Part shown: positions 16,492 through 26,237 of the stretch, in pieces
Numbering within the stretch: the first letter of the stretch is position 1
Layout: each line of letters opens with the position of its first letter
NCBI RefSeq assembly: GCF_015595035.1
Contig: NZ_JADNRN010000003.1
Coordinates: 496,001-560,000 of the forward strand
Reading direction: 5' to 3'
DNA: 64,000 nt
Source of the DNA: Marinibium conchae
Lineage (GTDB): Bacteria > Pseudomonadota > Gammaproteobacteria > Enterobacterales > Alteromonadaceae
Program-made: the position numbers and the translations under genes
The notes under the pieces: generated by a model
Seen by the model: the letters and a program-made list of their open reading frames with translations, nothing else
Databases searched by the model: none
What the model was told of the DNA's origin: nothing

Positions 16492-16683
16492 TTACTCATC
16501 GTCAAAGATATCCTCAATGCGGAGGCTGAATAACCTTGCCGCTTTGAATGCCAACGACAAACTGGGATCATACTTTCCTTTCTCAATGGCAATGATAGTT
16601 TGTCTCGATACGTTTAGTGCTTTAGCGAGGTCAGCCTGGGTCCAATCACGTTCAGCTCGCAATACCTTAAAACGATTCTTCAT
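16492..16683 (-). CDS. XRE-family transcriptional regulator
   Basis: A 63-residue single-domain helix-turn-helix protein. The DNA-binding part is RAERDWTQADLAKALNVSRQTI then EKGKYDPSLSLAFKAA, closely like the small YozG-type repressors that accompany a membrane protein gene. It overlaps the upstream membrane-protein stop by four bases (ATGA). It probably represses its own operon through the palindromes near 17230-17297. Confidence 0.88.
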   Translation of the reverse strand: MKNRFKVLRAERDWTQADLAKALNVSRQTIIAIEKGKYDPSLSLAFKAARLFSLRIEDIFDDE

Positions 16684-17099
16684 GAGTAGGTCCTTGACCT
16701 TACAAGTATGGTAATGAAGTATGTAATACCCATTACGAATAGTATGCTGGATGGATTGGGTGTAAAACTCACCAGCTTAATCGCCTCAATTAAACCGAAT
16801 AATGCGCCAAACACCATACTAACGCCTAAGGATGTTGCCATTGCTTCAAGTTGGATGCGTTGTTGTAGTTCGTCAAGCCCTTGCAAATGTTGCTTGTTAG
16901 CCATGATCATTTTGTAACCCATCACTACATTAGTAACTACTGTGCAAATCGTAATGACTTTGTGATAGTCCCATAGCAGCGTTGGGCCGAAAGATACTAG
17001 CGCTAAGCTCAATAGCCAAAGGCCAGTCCAAAACGCGAGATGCTTTGTATTGCGCGCGGTGCGTGAACTGAAGTTTTCATCGTGGTCGTTTGTTTTCAT
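16680..17099 (-). CDS. Membrane protein paired with an XRE regulator
   Basis: A 139-residue protein with four predicted helices (two near residues 20-60, two near 85-135) separated by a charged segment HLQGLDELQQRIQLEAMATS. The start MKTNDHDENF at 17099 is chosen because the promoter and operator found at 17230-17297 would otherwise lie within the coding region; an in-frame ATG at 17258 is 53 codons upstream. Such membrane-protein/XRE pairs are common; physiological role unknown. Confidence 0.7.
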   Translation of the reverse strand: MKTNDHDENFSSRTARNTKHLAFWTGLWLLSLALVSFGPTLLWDYHKVITICTVVTNVVMGYKMIMANKQHLQGLDELQQRIQLEAMATSLGVSMVFGALFGLIEAIKLVSFTPNPSSILFVMGITYFITILVRSRTYS

Positions 17100-17229
17100 T
17101 GTATTCTTCACTTTTCTTTGCGGTAGGAATTCCCACCGTGTAGACAGAAGGTTGCTCAGCTCCTTACTTTCATAGTGATACCTCACATAACATAGTATCC
17201 AATCGAAAAGTACCAGAGCGGCAACCACC

Positions 17230-17297
17230 AAAGTAAAGCGTCCTTTACTTAATGACAAGATAGCTTTTCAAATTCATCATGTCAAGTATGCTTTACT
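17230..17297 (-). promoter_or_regulatory. Promoter with AAGTAAAG palindromes for the XRE operon
   Basis: On the minus strand TTGACA is followed after 17 bases by TATCTT, a good sigma-70 promoter. It is flanked by AAGTAAAG-N4-CTTTACTT (perfect 8-bp inverted repeat near 17229-17248) downstream of the -10 and by a related AAGTAT-N-CTTTACTT near 17285-17299 at the -35. Probable operators for the adjacent regulator. Confidence 0.6.
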
Positions 17298-17317
17298 TTT
17301 TGTTAAAATACTTCGAC

Positions 17318-18187
17318 TCAACTAGCTGTGCGAAACAGCGTTAGCACTGCTCGCATCAACGCTTCGTTAGCTCTATCACGCAAATAACATAGTCCGAGGG
17401 AGTATGGCTCAATGTTCGCTACTTCGATACTGTTTACTTTGGTCTTTGCAACTGAGCTATCAAGGACTATTTTCGGAACAAAGCCAACACCTAAACCGAG
17501 CGCAACCATGCTTACGATAGCTTCGTTACCCGCTACGTTTGCATAAACTTTTGGTTTCACACCTTGCTCTGCAAACCAATGATGAATAATCCGTTTTGAT
17601 GGCCCGGAACCAGGCATAACCACCTTATGCTCAGGCCACGTAATATCCTCCAGCGTAGTGATATGAGTAGATTTAGGTACAATGAGCACAAGCGGCACAG
17701 TATCAATTTTTTGAAAACCCACATGAGCTGGAAAGTCAGGAGTATGAATTGCGATGGCAATATCGACTTGCTGTTGCTGCACTTTATCTAGTGCTAATGC
17801 GTGATCACCAGTGTCGAGTTTTAATTCGATTTGCGGGTAACTCGCATTTAGTTTATCGAGTAATTTTGGCAAATGACTATGACTTGCTGTTACTGAACAA
17901 TAGAAAGATAGCAAACCACTAAGCTGTGTTTGTTGGTGGCCTATCTGACTTCTTACTTGATGCCAAGATTCAAGTGTAGTTTCTGCGAACTCTGAAAATA
18001 CTTCACCTGCAACGGTTAATTTAACGCTTCGATTGTTACGAACGAACAATACGGTTCCGCATTCCTCCTCCAAACGCGTTATGGCCCGAGAGAGTGTAGG
18101 CGGTGATACGAACATTGCTTCTGCCGTTTTACCGAAATGCAGGCTTTTAGCTAAGTGTCTGAATAGTTGTAAGGAACGGAGATCCAC
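17318..18187 (-). CDS. ilvY: LysR-type activator IlvY
   Basis: Activates ilvC in response to acetolactate/acetohydroxybutyrate in known systems. The 289-residue protein opens MDLRSLQLFRHLAKSLHFGKTAEAMFVSPPTLSRAI, the IlvY-type winged helix, and keeps the co-inducer domain pattern FYCSVTASHSHLPKLLDKL and VSMVALGLGVGFVPK. Divergently transcribed from ilvC across a 229-base region that holds a palindrome, the arrangement known in enterobacteria. Confidence 0.92.
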   Translation of the reverse strand: MDLRSLQLFRHLAKSLHFGKTAEAMFVSPPTLSRAITRLEEECGTVLFVRNNRSVKLTVAGEVFSEFAETTLESWHQVRSQIGHQQTQLSGLLSFYCSVTASHSHLPKLLDKLNASYPQIELKLDTGDHALALDKVQQQQVDIAIAIHTPDFPAHVGFQKIDTVPLVLIVPKSTHITTLEDITWPEHKVVMPGSGPSKRIIHHWFAEQGVKPKVYANVAGNEAIVSMVALGLGVGFVPKIVLDSSVAKTKVNSIEVANIEPYSLGLCYLRDRANEALMRAVLTLFRTAS

Positions 18188-18245
18188 TTTTACCTCGCTT
18201 TTGAGCTTAGTTGAGACTTGCCAAATACAACAAGAATAATATTTA

Positions 18246-18260
18246 TTTCATAATATGAAA
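18246..18260. promoter_or_regulatory. Candidate IlvY operator
   Basis: TTTCATAATATGAAA is an almost perfect 15-bp palindrome with the T-N11-A form used by LysR regulators. It lies between ilvY and ilvC, and ATTTCAAAT nearby (18267-18275) repeats a half site. Binding is inferred from position and shape. Confidence 0.55.
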
Positions 18261-18375
18261 CATTACATTTCAAATATATCACTTTATAAAATAAGCTGCA
18301 TTACATAAGATGCATCCATGTCGTCACGGACACACAAACAATTAGCGCTGCACCGTTATCAATTTTCAGTAGCGC

Positions 18376-18399
18376 AGATGCTTAAAAGCAGATTCAAAA
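18376..18399 (+). other. 24-bp string shared with the ilvD leader region
   Basis: AGATGCTTAAAA followed by ATTCAAA in the same register also occurs at 14688-14711 (20 of 24 bases agree). Here it sits 18 bases before ilvC ATG. Might be a shared regulatory or processing site, or chance. Confidence 0.25.
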
Positions 18400-18416
18400 C
18401 AAATTTGGAAACTTAA

Positions 18417-19901
18417 ATGACTAACTACTTCAACACATTGCCATTGCGTAAACAACTCGACCAGTTAGGTCGGTGTCGTTTCATGCAAAGAGAAGAATTC
18501 GCAACAGGTTGCGACGCACTTAAAGGGCAACGTATTGTCATAGTAGGGTGTGGCGCTCAAGGCCTCAACCAAGGCTTGAACATGCGCGATTCTGGCTTGG
18601 ATGTGAGTTACGCACTTCGTCAAGCTGCTATTGATGAAAAACGAGAATCATATCAACGTGCTTCGTCAAATGGCTTCACAGTAGGCACTTATCAAGATCT
18701 TATTCCTGAAGCAGATTTAGTATACAACCTCACTCCCGACAAGCAGCACTCAAGCGTGGTAGAAGCGGTTATGCCTTTGATGAAAGAAGGCGCAACACTT
18801 GGCTACTCTCACGGTTTCAATATTGTCGAGGAAGGTCAGCAAATACGTTCTGACATCACTGTAGTAATGTGCGCACCGAAGTGTCCTGGTACTGAGGTAC
18901 GAGAAGAATATAAGCGTGGCTTTGGTGTACCTACACTCATTGCCGTGCATCCAGAAAACGATCCTCAAGCAAAAGGCTGGGACATTGCTAAAGCACTTGC
19001 AAGCGCCACTGGCGGTGACCGCGCAGGAGTATTGGAAAGCTCATTTGTAGCTGAAGTAAAATCTGACCTAATGGGCGAGCAAACGATTCTATGCGGTATG
19101 CAACAAGCTGGTGCTATTTTAGCCTTTGATAAAATGGTCGCCGATGGTGTTGATGCAGCCTATGCTGGCGCACTTGTTCAATATGGTTTAGAAGCCATTA
19201 CCGAAGCCTTAAAAATAGGCGGCGTAACCAATATGATGGATAGGCTCAGCAACCCTGCCAAGATTGTTGCTCATGATCTATCTGAAGAAATGAAAGTTGT
19301 TCTTCGACCCTTATTTGAGAAACATCAAGACGACATTATCGGTGGTGAGTTTAGTAAAACCATGATGGAAGATTGGGCGAACGACGACGTAAACCTGCTT
19401 ACATGGCGCGAAGAAACCGGAAAGAGTGCATTTGAGAATGCCCCAGAATTTAGCGGCAAAATCTCTGACCAAGAGTTTTTCGATAAAGGCATCTTACTTG
19501 TCGCGATGATCAAAGCCGGTGTTGAGTTAGCCTTTGACGTTATGGTTGAGGCAGGGATACTACCTGAATCTGCATATTACGAGTCGCTGCATGAAACACC
19601 TCTTATCTCAAACACAATCGCAAGAAAGCGTTTGTATGAAATGAACGTTGTAATATCTGATACAGCTGAATACGGTAACTACTTATTCGCTAATGCAGCT
19701 GTGCCACTGTTACAACAGAGCATTATGCCTAAGATCACAGCCGAGCATATTGGTGGTGGCTTAGCAAATCAGTCCATGGGCGTGGACAATATGAAACTAG
19801 TTGAAGTGAACAAAGCAATTCGTTCTCATGGCGTGGAAAGTATCGGCGATGTACTTCGCGGCTACATGACCGACATGAAGGCCATTGTAGAGGCAGTTTA
19901 A
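18417..19901 (+). CDS. ilvC: Ketol-acid reductoisomerase (class II)
   Basis: NADPH-dependent isomeroreduction of acetolactate and acetohydroxybutyrate in valine and isoleucine synthesis. The 494-residue length marks the long class II form with duplicated C-terminal knotted domain. Rossmann motif [20 protein letters not shown] starts near residue 43; magnesium ligands lie in the [12 protein letters not shown] segment. Followed by a strong terminator at 20032. Control by IlvY is expected from the divergent arrangement. Confidence 0.97.
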   Translation: MTNYFNTLPLRKQLDQLGRCRFMQREEFATGCDALKGQRIVIVGCGAQGLNQGLNMRDSGLDVSYALRQAAIDEKRESYQRASSNGFTVGTYQDLIPEADLVYNLTPDKQHSSVVEAVMPLMKEGATLGYSHGFNIVEEGQQIRSDITVVMCAPKCPGTEVREEYKRGFGVPTLIAVHPENDPQAKGWDIAKALASATGGDRAGVLESSFVAEVKSDLMGEQTILCGMQQAGAILAFDKMVADGVDAAYAGALVQYGLEAITEALKIGGVTNMMDRLSNPAKIVAHDLSEEMKVVLRPLFEKHQDDIIGGEFSKTMMEDWANDDVNLLTWREETGKSAFENAPEFSGKISDQEFFDKGILLVAMIKAGVELAFDVMVEAGILPESAYYESLHETPLISNTIARKRLYEMNVVISDTAEYGNYLFANAAVPLLQQSIMPKITAEHIGGGLANQSMGVDNMKLVEVNKAIRSHGVESIGDVLRGYMTDMKAIVEAV

Positions 19902-20031
19902 ACAAACTAGCGATGCTTGCGGCAATATCTTAATCCCGTATTGCTGAAACCATCGCCCTCTTGTTTATACTTTAACACTGATATTAGTTTCGACACTTTT
20001 CTGTCGTTAGGTGCTTTAATTAGCTCCTTTT

Positions 20032-20060
20032 GCCCGGCCATTTTGGTCGGGCTTTTTATT
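20032..20060 (+). terminator. Rho-independent terminator after ilvC
   Basis: GCCCGGCC - ATTTT - GGTCGGGC (one G-T pair) followed by TTTTTATTTT. It may also serve the convergent MFS gene only weakly, since no T run exists on the other strand. Confidence 0.85.
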
Positions 20061-20065
20061 TTCTA

Positions 20066-21301
20066 CTACTTTGGCAAGCTCTTCTTAGCAAACTGCACTG
20101 CAAAAAATGACAACACTGAAAATACCAGAAATCCGAGTGCAATTGGTACTAGATCGCTGGTTAAGTATTGATTAATGAACATCGCAATCGGCACTGCAAT
20201 TAAACTCGTAAAACAACCGATGAATGCGGCACCTAAACCAGCAATATGACCGACAGGTAACATCGCCATTGCATTCAAATTTCCAAAGAGCATACCGATA
20301 AAAAAGAAGCCAAAAAACATCATACTGATGAACAACCAGAGCGGTGGAACACCCTCAAAATATAAGGTAACAGCAGTAAGGCCAATACCAAAAACCATCG
20401 AGAAAAAGACCGCTTTATCGCATATAGCTTGCATGCCCCAGCGCATTACCATCATGCCGTTAAACAAGCTAGCAAGGCCTATCGAAAATGCTAAGGTGGC
20501 GAAAACCAGCGGAAACCACTTACCTGTGTCGTAAATTTCTTGAAATATGGTTTGCGAAGCACTCAAATACGCCAAAAATGAGCCAAAAATAAAGCCCATA
20601 GCGAGTGAATAACCCATCACTTGTGGTTGTTTAATTAGCCATAAGCACGAGCGAAAGAAGTGGTGAAAGGCAAAGCGCTGGCGTCTTGCCCTTGGCAGCG
20701 TTTCACCATGTCGAATGAAGAACCACAGACCTGAAATAACCGCCACAATCCAAAACACGGTAAAAATTTCACGCCAGTGAAAGTGTTCCATCACAGCCTG
20801 CCCGACAAGCGGCGCAACCATTGGTACCAAAATAAATATCACGGTAATAAAAGACATAACACGCGCCATTGCATCACCCGCATATTGGTCGCGAATAACA
20901 GCCATTGACGCTATTCTAGGCCCCGATACCCCAAAAGCTTGTACCACTCTGCCTACCAGTAAGACCTCAATAGACTTCGCAAAGTAGCAAATAATAGTGC
21001 CTACAATAAAGATTATAAGACCCACAAGAATAGTGAGTCGACGCCCTCTTGCGTCTGCAAAGGGCCCAAAAAATAACTGCCCAGCCGCCATACCCGCAAA
21101 AAACAGGGAGATAACAAGATAGGTTTGTTGACTACTTTGACTATTCAGTTCTTCACCGATGATATTTAATGCGGGCAACATCGCATCGATGCTTAACGCG
21201 ACTAAAGAGGTGAGAAGCGCCATCAAAGCGATAAATTCAAATAGCGGAAGTTGGGGTTTAGCCTGTGTTTGAGGTGCAGAGCTCTCTGCAGAAGTTGTCA
21301 T
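20066..21301 (-). CDS. MFS multidrug transporter, Bcr/CflA type
   Basis: A 411-residue, 12-helix drug:H+ antiporter of the inner membrane. The Bcr/CflA signature is seen in LSIDAMLPALNIIGEELN (helix 1 and loop) and in the loop 2-3 motif FGPFADARGRRLTILVG; the PRIASMAVIRDQYAG helix-4/5 region also fits. Start MTTSAESS at 21301 is preferred to an in-frame codon at 21367, which would add a basic 22-residue extension not usual in the family. Substrate unknown. Confidence 0.88.
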   Translation of the reverse strand: MTTSAESSAPQTQAKPQLPLFEFIALMALLTSLVALSIDAMLPALNIIGEELNSQSSQQTYLVISLFFAGMAAGQLFFGPFADARGRRLTILVGLIIFIVGTIICYFAKSIEVLLVGRVVQAFGVSGPRIASMAVIRDQYAGDAMARVMSFITVIFILVPMVAPLVGQAVMEHFHWREIFTVFWIVAVISGLWFFIRHGETLPRARRQRFAFHHFFRSCLWLIKQPQVMGYSLAMGFIFGSFLAYLSASQTIFQEIYDTGKWFPLVFATLAFSIGLASLFNGMMVMRWGMQAICDKAVFFSMVFGIGLTAVTLYFEGVPPLWLFISMMFFGFFFIGMLFGNLNAMAMLPVGHIAGLGAAFIGCFTSLIAVPIAMFINQYLTSDLVPIALGFLVFSVLSFFAVQFAKKSLPK

Positions 21302-21437
21302 AGTTTGTAGTATCCGAGCCTTGCGTTTTGGGCGCGAGATTGTTCCATAATTCAAGACTAAAGTCATGAACTTAATATTCGTTACGAGGCTCGTGCCCTC
21401 GAAAGGGCTGTCGAATTGTAAGGCTGGCGGCGACTTA

Positions 21438-23471
21438 CTATTTTAGGTGGTCTGCCAAAAACGTATCCATTTCCTCAAAAAAGCGTTTTCTGTTTTCGCC
21501 CAAGGTGAGGTGATGGTCGCCATTTTCGAATTCGATATAAGTGACAGCTTTATTATGGTCTTCCAGTTCATCAGCATACAATCGAGATTGCTCAACGTGT
21601 ACTACGCGATCTTCTTTGCCATGCACTAACAACGTCGGCACTTTTACCTTTTCCACATTGTAGTAAGGTGAGCGAGCGCGCATATCGTCTTTATCATCAC
21701 CAATTTGATTTTCTACTACCAAATCACCACCTAAAAATTGCTTTTGTCGGTAGGCCAGCTTTGGCAAATGGCTTACACCAGCGAAGCTGACGGCACACTT
21801 AAATAAATCGGGGGTTTTTACTGTGGCCATAGTAGCAGCATAGCCACCGTAGCTGGCGCCAACGATACATATTTTACTTGGATCGGCAGTACCTTGTGCG
21901 ATCAGCCATTTTGTGGCGTCGGTAAGATCATCCTGCATCTCCAAACCCCACCGGCGCATTTGTGCTTCTGAGAACTCTCGCCCATAACCCGAAGATCCGC
22001 GGAAGTTAGGTCGAAATACAGCATAGCCACGATGACTCATAAACGCCGTCCAGAAATCGAAACCTGAATAGTCGCGAGCACCGGGGCCGCCATGAGGATG
22101 AATGACTGTTGGAAACGGTGCCTCGCCAGAGGTAGGTAGGGTTAAATAACCTTCTATCTCCAAGCCATCTCTGGTCTGGTATGACACCTTTTTATTATTG
22201 GCAATAGTGATTTCATTTAGCTGCGGATAGGTTTCAAATATCCCTTGTAGCGATTGGTTTTTTCGGTCGCCGAGTAAGAAAATACCAGGCACATTATCGC
22301 TCTCGGCGTAGAGAATATAGCGATTTTCGTCTTCACTAAAACTTTGAAAGAAGTTTGAGGTTTCTGGAAGGGCTGCATCCAACCCTTTATGAAAGCTCTC
22401 TCTACCATTCTTGAAGTAATGAATACCCCACTGAGCGTGAGCATGACCGACGCCAATCACCTCGCGTGTTTTTGAAGAATATATTAGTCTTCCATCGACA
22501 TCATAATTGTCATCGGCAAACACCAAAGTTTGCTCTAAGCTAGTCAGATCCATGCTATATAAAGCTAACTTGTCGCCCTTATATTTTCGGAGGTATAAAA
22601 CGTTAGGGTCAAGATCGAAGCCTAATATTGTAGGGCCGTCATCCTTCAGTGAATTATATTTAAACAATGTTCTGAATTTGGCATCGTTGTCCTTTCTCTC
22701 ATATATGCTTACATCGCCGTCATCATAATCATAAGCCACACCAATACGCAGGCGGCTTTGTTGGTCGGTAATCCAGCTACGAATTTGGCGCTTGCCCTTT
22801 TCAATACGAGACTTTTTGCCATTTTTTAGCGCAATTTTGTATACCGAAGGCATATTTGGAACATCAAAGTCTACCGCAACCATAATATGGCCGGGATCAT
22901 CCGGTAAATAGTCAATAACGTTGTCTTGAAATTGCGACATGTGATTACCGCCCGCACTTGAACCAAAACTAGCTCTTCTTGGCTTAATCAGTACTTTGGG
23001 CTTTACCCCTTGGTCGTCGTAACGCATAGCCATTAGGCGAGTTTGATAATATCGTGTTCCGCGTTCTCTAGAACCGAACTTGGCGCTTATCACTAAGGTT
23101 TCGTCATTGGCCCAGCGAAACCAATTTAGCTTTACCTCATCGTTATCCGACTTTACCAATAAGAAGCGCTTACCTGTATCGAGATCAAAAGTGCTTAATA
23201 AGGCTAGGTGTTCTGGCTCGCTGATGTTGCGAACAAAAGCAACTTTTCTGCCTGATGGCGATAGGGACACGCTTTCATATTCGGGTAAGGAAGCAAAGGC
23301 TGATGCAGGCAATTGTATTTTAGAGGTAGTACCAGCACTTTGCTGCTCTGTGCTATGTGACGCACTCTCGCCATCAGATTGTTGTGAATAAGCTGCGACA
23401 CTATAAAAGAACAGAGTGAAAAGGAGTGCTCTCGCCGGCACCACCATAGCTTTAATATTAAGTTGCTTCAT
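21438..23471 (-). CDS. Secreted S9-family prolyl oligopeptidase-like peptidase
   Basis: A 677-residue exported serine peptidase. N-terminal signal peptide (about residues 1-29, ending AAYSQQ), a beta-propeller of WD40-like PD40 repeats (about 60-400: SLSPSGRKVAFVRN, WFRWANDETLVIS), then an alpha/beta-hydrolase domain with Ser near 540 in GASYGGYAA, Asp near 615 in HGKEDRVV and His near 648 in GDHHLTL. Tandem with a close paralogue at 23515. Acts on oligopeptides in the periplasm by family analogy. Confidence 0.9.
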   Translation of the reverse strand: MKQLNIKAMVVPARALLFTLFFYSVAAYSQQSDGESASHSTEQQSAGTTSKIQLPASAFASLPEYESVSLSPSGRKVAFVRNISEPEHLALLSTFDLDTGKRFLLVKSDNDEVKLNWFRWANDETLVISAKFGSRERGTRYYQTRLMAMRYDDQGVKPKVLIKPRRASFGSSAGGNHMSQFQDNVIDYLPDDPGHIMVAVDFDVPNMPSVYKIALKNGKKSRIEKGKRQIRSWITDQQSRLRIGVAYDYDDGDVSIYERKDNDAKFRTLFKYNSLKDDGPTILGFDLDPNVLYLRKYKGDKLALYSMDLTSLEQTLVFADDNYDVDGRLIYSSKTREVIGVGHAHAQWGIHYFKNGRESFHKGLDAALPETSNFFQSFSEDENRYILYAESDNVPGIFLLGDRKNQSLQGIFETYPQLNEITIANNKKVSYQTRDGLEIEGYLTLPTSGEAPFPTVIHPHGGPGARDYSGFDFWTAFMSHRGYAVFRPNFRGSSGYGREFSEAQMRRWGLEMQDDLTDATKWLIAQGTADPSKICIVGASYGGYAATMATVKTPDLFKCAVSFAGVSHLPKLAYRQKQFLGGDLVVENQIGDDKDDMRARSPYYNVEKVKVPTLLVHGKEDRVVHVEQSRLYADELEDHNKAVTYIEFENGDHHLTLGENRKRFFEEMDTFLADHLK

Positions 23472-23514
23472 TTATCCCTCTCACCCGTATTTATCTTCTC
23501 TATTAAAGCGTTAT

Positions 23515-25524
23515 TTATTTCAAGTGCTTTGCTAAAAACGCGTCCATTGCTTCAAAGAAAGCAATTCTATTTTTTGCATTAAGCAAGTAATGGTCGCCAT
23601 CTTCAAGTTCCAAATAGGTCACCGACTTATCAATAGACTTTAAACCACGGACGTAATTTCTAGACTGCTCAATATTTACTACATCGTCGTATTCTCCGTG
23701 CACGATCAAGGTATCAGCGATAATCTTTTCAGCATTGTGCAAAGGCGAGCGCGCTTTCAAATCGGATGTTGAACTGCCTATTTGTTCCTTCCCGATTAAG
23801 TCACCACCTGCAAAATCGTTTCGCATGCGGCGGGTCAACTTGACAAGATCGGTAACGCCGGCAAAGCTAACTACACATTTAAATAGTTCAGGTGTTTTGG
23901 TGCTTGCCATTGTTGCTGCGTAGCCACCATAACTGGCGCCAACAATGCACATCTTGTCTTTATTTGCGTAACCTTGCTTTATCATCCATTGGGTCGCATC
24001 AGTGATATCATCTTGCATTTGCAAGCCCCACGCGCCCATTTGTGCTTCAGAGAAATCAACACCAAAACCACTAGAACCCCTGAAATTTGGACGTATGACG
24101 GCGTAGCCTCGGCTAGCAAAGAAGGAAGTCCAATAATCGAAACCGTCGGTGACTCTACCTGAAGGACCGCCATGCGGATGCACAATCAATGGATAAGGCG
24201 CTTTGCCAGTTTTTGGGAGGGTAATGTAGGCTTCAATATCCAAGCCATCTCGCGATTTGTATTCGATTCTTTTACTGCCTGGCAGTGAGTTCGGCGTAAT
24301 CTTTGAATAAGCGCCAAAGAGATAATTCAAACTACCTTTGTCGCGATCGCCTATATAATATTGCCCTGGGGTTGAGTCCGATTCAGCGTACATCAAATAT
24401 TTTCGCTCATCGACACTTAGATCATACAAACTGCTGTTCAAGCTTGGTAAAGCCGACGCCAAGGCATCGTGCAATGCGTAGTGCTTTTTGTCGAAATAGT
24501 GCACACCATGTTTTGCCGCTCGGTGAAATACCCCAATCACGTCATTCGACAAAACAGAGTAAGCGAGGGCACCATCCACATCGTAGGTGTCATCACTGAA
24601 TACCAAGGTTTCTTCCATCGTGCTTAAGTTAACTTTATATAGCGCAAGGTGGTAACCTTTGTACTTGCGTATGTATAAGATATTAGGATCAAGTCCGAAG
24701 CCACTGACATAAACAGCGTTTGATGCATCTTCAAAAGCATTGAATGTATAAATCTTTCGCCAACTGTCTTCGTCATTTTTACGCACATAAACATCAGATG
24801 TACCGGTTTCATAATCGAAAGCTTCGCCCACTCGCAACACACCTTGTCGATCAGTTGTCCAATCACGAATATCATGTTTAGCCATCTCGATGCGCTTTGT
24901 TTTCCCTGTACTGATATTTACCTTAAATACCGACGGCATATTTTGTACGTCTCTGTCGAGCGCGACTAATACATGCTCGGGGTCACTGCGCAACATGTCA
25001 ATGATTCTATCAGCAAACTGACTTTCTCTATTTTGAAGAGGGTCGGAGTTTGTTCTGCGTTTGGGTTGTAATAACCAATTTGGGTCTTGGTTAGCTTGAT
25101 CGAACTTTAGTGACATCATGCGAGTGCTGGTATAGCGAGATGAACCACTTCGAGTTAAGAAGCGCACACTTACTAACAATGTATCTTCATTCGCCCATCT
25201 GAACCAACGAAAGCGCACGGTTTCATTATTTGATGCAAACAAAACAGTTTGTTTACCTGTTTTAAAATCGAAGGTAGCAAGGAGAGCGCGATGTTCAGGA
25301 GTCGTCACGTTTTTTATGAAAGCGACTTTAGTCCCGGACGGCGATAGCGATGGCTGTTGGTACTCTGGCAAGGCGCCAAAAACCGACGCAGGTATCAAAG
25401 GCTGCTCAACTTGAGCCAGTTCTGATGCCAGTGTTTGCGCATAAGCTTGATTACCAGAAACGGAAGAAAAAACGAAAGATACGAAGATAGCGCTAATGAA
25501 ACACTGATATGACTTTGACAGCAT
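23515..25524 (-). CDS. Secreted S9-family prolyl oligopeptidase-like peptidase (paralogue)
   Basis: A 669-residue paralogue of the neighbour, sharing propeller and catalytic segments (SLSPSGTKVAFIKN, GASYGGYAA, HGEYDDVVN, DGDHYLLN). Start 25524 (MLSKSYQ) is chosen because AAGGATG precedes it and the sequence then begins with a signal peptide ending AQA/YAQ. Forty-three bases separate the pair, so they are probably co-transcribed. The charge pattern near the active site differs from the partner (KSIDKSVT versus EDHNKAVT), suggesting different substrate preference. Confidence 0.9.
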   Translation of the reverse strand: MLSKSYQCFISAIFVSFVFSSVSGNQAYAQTLASELAQVEQPLIPASVFGALPEYQQPSLSPSGTKVAFIKNVTTPEHRALLATFDFKTGKQTVLFASNNETVRFRWFRWANEDTLLVSVRFLTRSGSSRYTSTRMMSLKFDQANQDPNWLLQPKRRTNSDPLQNRESQFADRIIDMLRSDPEHVLVALDRDVQNMPSVFKVNISTGKTKRIEMAKHDIRDWTTDRQGVLRVGEAFDYETGTSDVYVRKNDEDSWRKIYTFNAFEDASNAVYVSGFGLDPNILYIRKYKGYHLALYKVNLSTMEETLVFSDDTYDVDGALAYSVLSNDVIGVFHRAAKHGVHYFDKKHYALHDALASALPSLNSSLYDLSVDERKYLMYAESDSTPGQYYIGDRDKGSLNYLFGAYSKITPNSLPGSKRIEYKSRDGLDIEAYITLPKTGKAPYPLIVHPHGGPSGRVTDGFDYWTSFFASRGYAVIRPNFRGSSGFGVDFSEAQMGAWGLQMQDDITDATQWMIKQGYANKDKMCIVGASYGGYAATMASTKTPELFKCVVSFAGVTDLVKLTRRMRNDFAGGDLIGKEQIGSSTSDLKARSPLHNAEKIIADTLIVHGEYDDVVNIEQSRNYVRGLKSIDKSVTYLELEDGDHYLLNAKNRIAFFEAMDAFLAKHLK

Positions 25525-25641
25525 GAGGCATCCTTGATTTGCTATGAAAATAACACTCAAAATCCAATTGAGCGGACCGAATAATACTAAATTTTATGAT
25601 GTTTTGGAATAGCGCCACCAGCGTGCTACTTAAAACCTAGA

Positions 25642-26217
25642 CTAAAGAACTTTGATTTTTCCATTACGCAGACTATATATCCAACTGTGGAGTTTCACAT
25701 CTTGATGTCGCTTCATGGCATCTTTATAAACCGAGGTTCTTCTCACGTTTTCGGCTTGCTGCAGCACATTTAACTCACACAGTTTCGCCGCTCGGTCGGC
25801 TTTTGATAAACCGTCGAGCAATGCTTTGTTTTCGTCTGCTGTATCTTTTATATGAGCCAGCCAATTATCAATCAGGCCCAAACTCTCGGTGCCCATGGCA
25901 GCTTCGACGCCGCCGCAGCCGTAGTGCCCACATATAATAACGTGCTTCACTTTTAATACGTCAATAGCGTACTGCAATACAGAAAGGCAATTAAAGTCGG
26001 TATGAATGACCATATTAGCTACATTTCTATGAACAAAGATGTCACCTGGCAGCAAGTCAACGATTTGGTTAGCTGGCACACGAGAATCTGAACAACCTAT
26101 CCACAAGTACATGGGCGCTTGTTGCTTAGACAATTTATTGAAAAAGTCGGGATCAGCATCGTTTGTTCGCTCTGCCCATCGAATATTGTTGTCTAATAGC
26201 TTTTTAATTTCGGGCAT
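25642..26217 (-). CDS. can: Beta-class carbonic anhydrase
   Basis: Reversible hydration of CO2 in the cytosol. The zinc ligands are Cys42, Asp44 (with Arg46) in CSDSR, and His98 and Cys101 in GHYGCGG. At 191 residues it is somewhat shorter than E. coli Can (220), mostly at the C-terminus, which ends NGKIKVL. The N-terminal LLDNNIRWAER block is highly conserved in the family. Confidence 0.95.
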   Translation of the reverse strand: MPEIKKLLDNNIRWAERTNDADPDFFNKLSKQQAPMYLWIGCSDSRVPANQIVDLLPGDIFVHRNVANMVIHTDFNCLSVLQYAIDVLKVKHVIICGHYGCGGVEAAMGTESLGLIDNWLAHIKDTADENKALLDGLSKADRAAKLCELNVLQQAENVRRTSVYKDAMKRHQDVKLHSWIYSLRNGKIKVL

Positions 26218-26237
26218 GCTTTCTCACTAGGTTGGTA

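Noticed and set aside
17100-17258. Longer start of the membrane protein at 17258
   Set aside because: The promoter and palindromes found at 17229-17299 would be partly inside the gene, and the extra 53 residues separate poorly from the rest.
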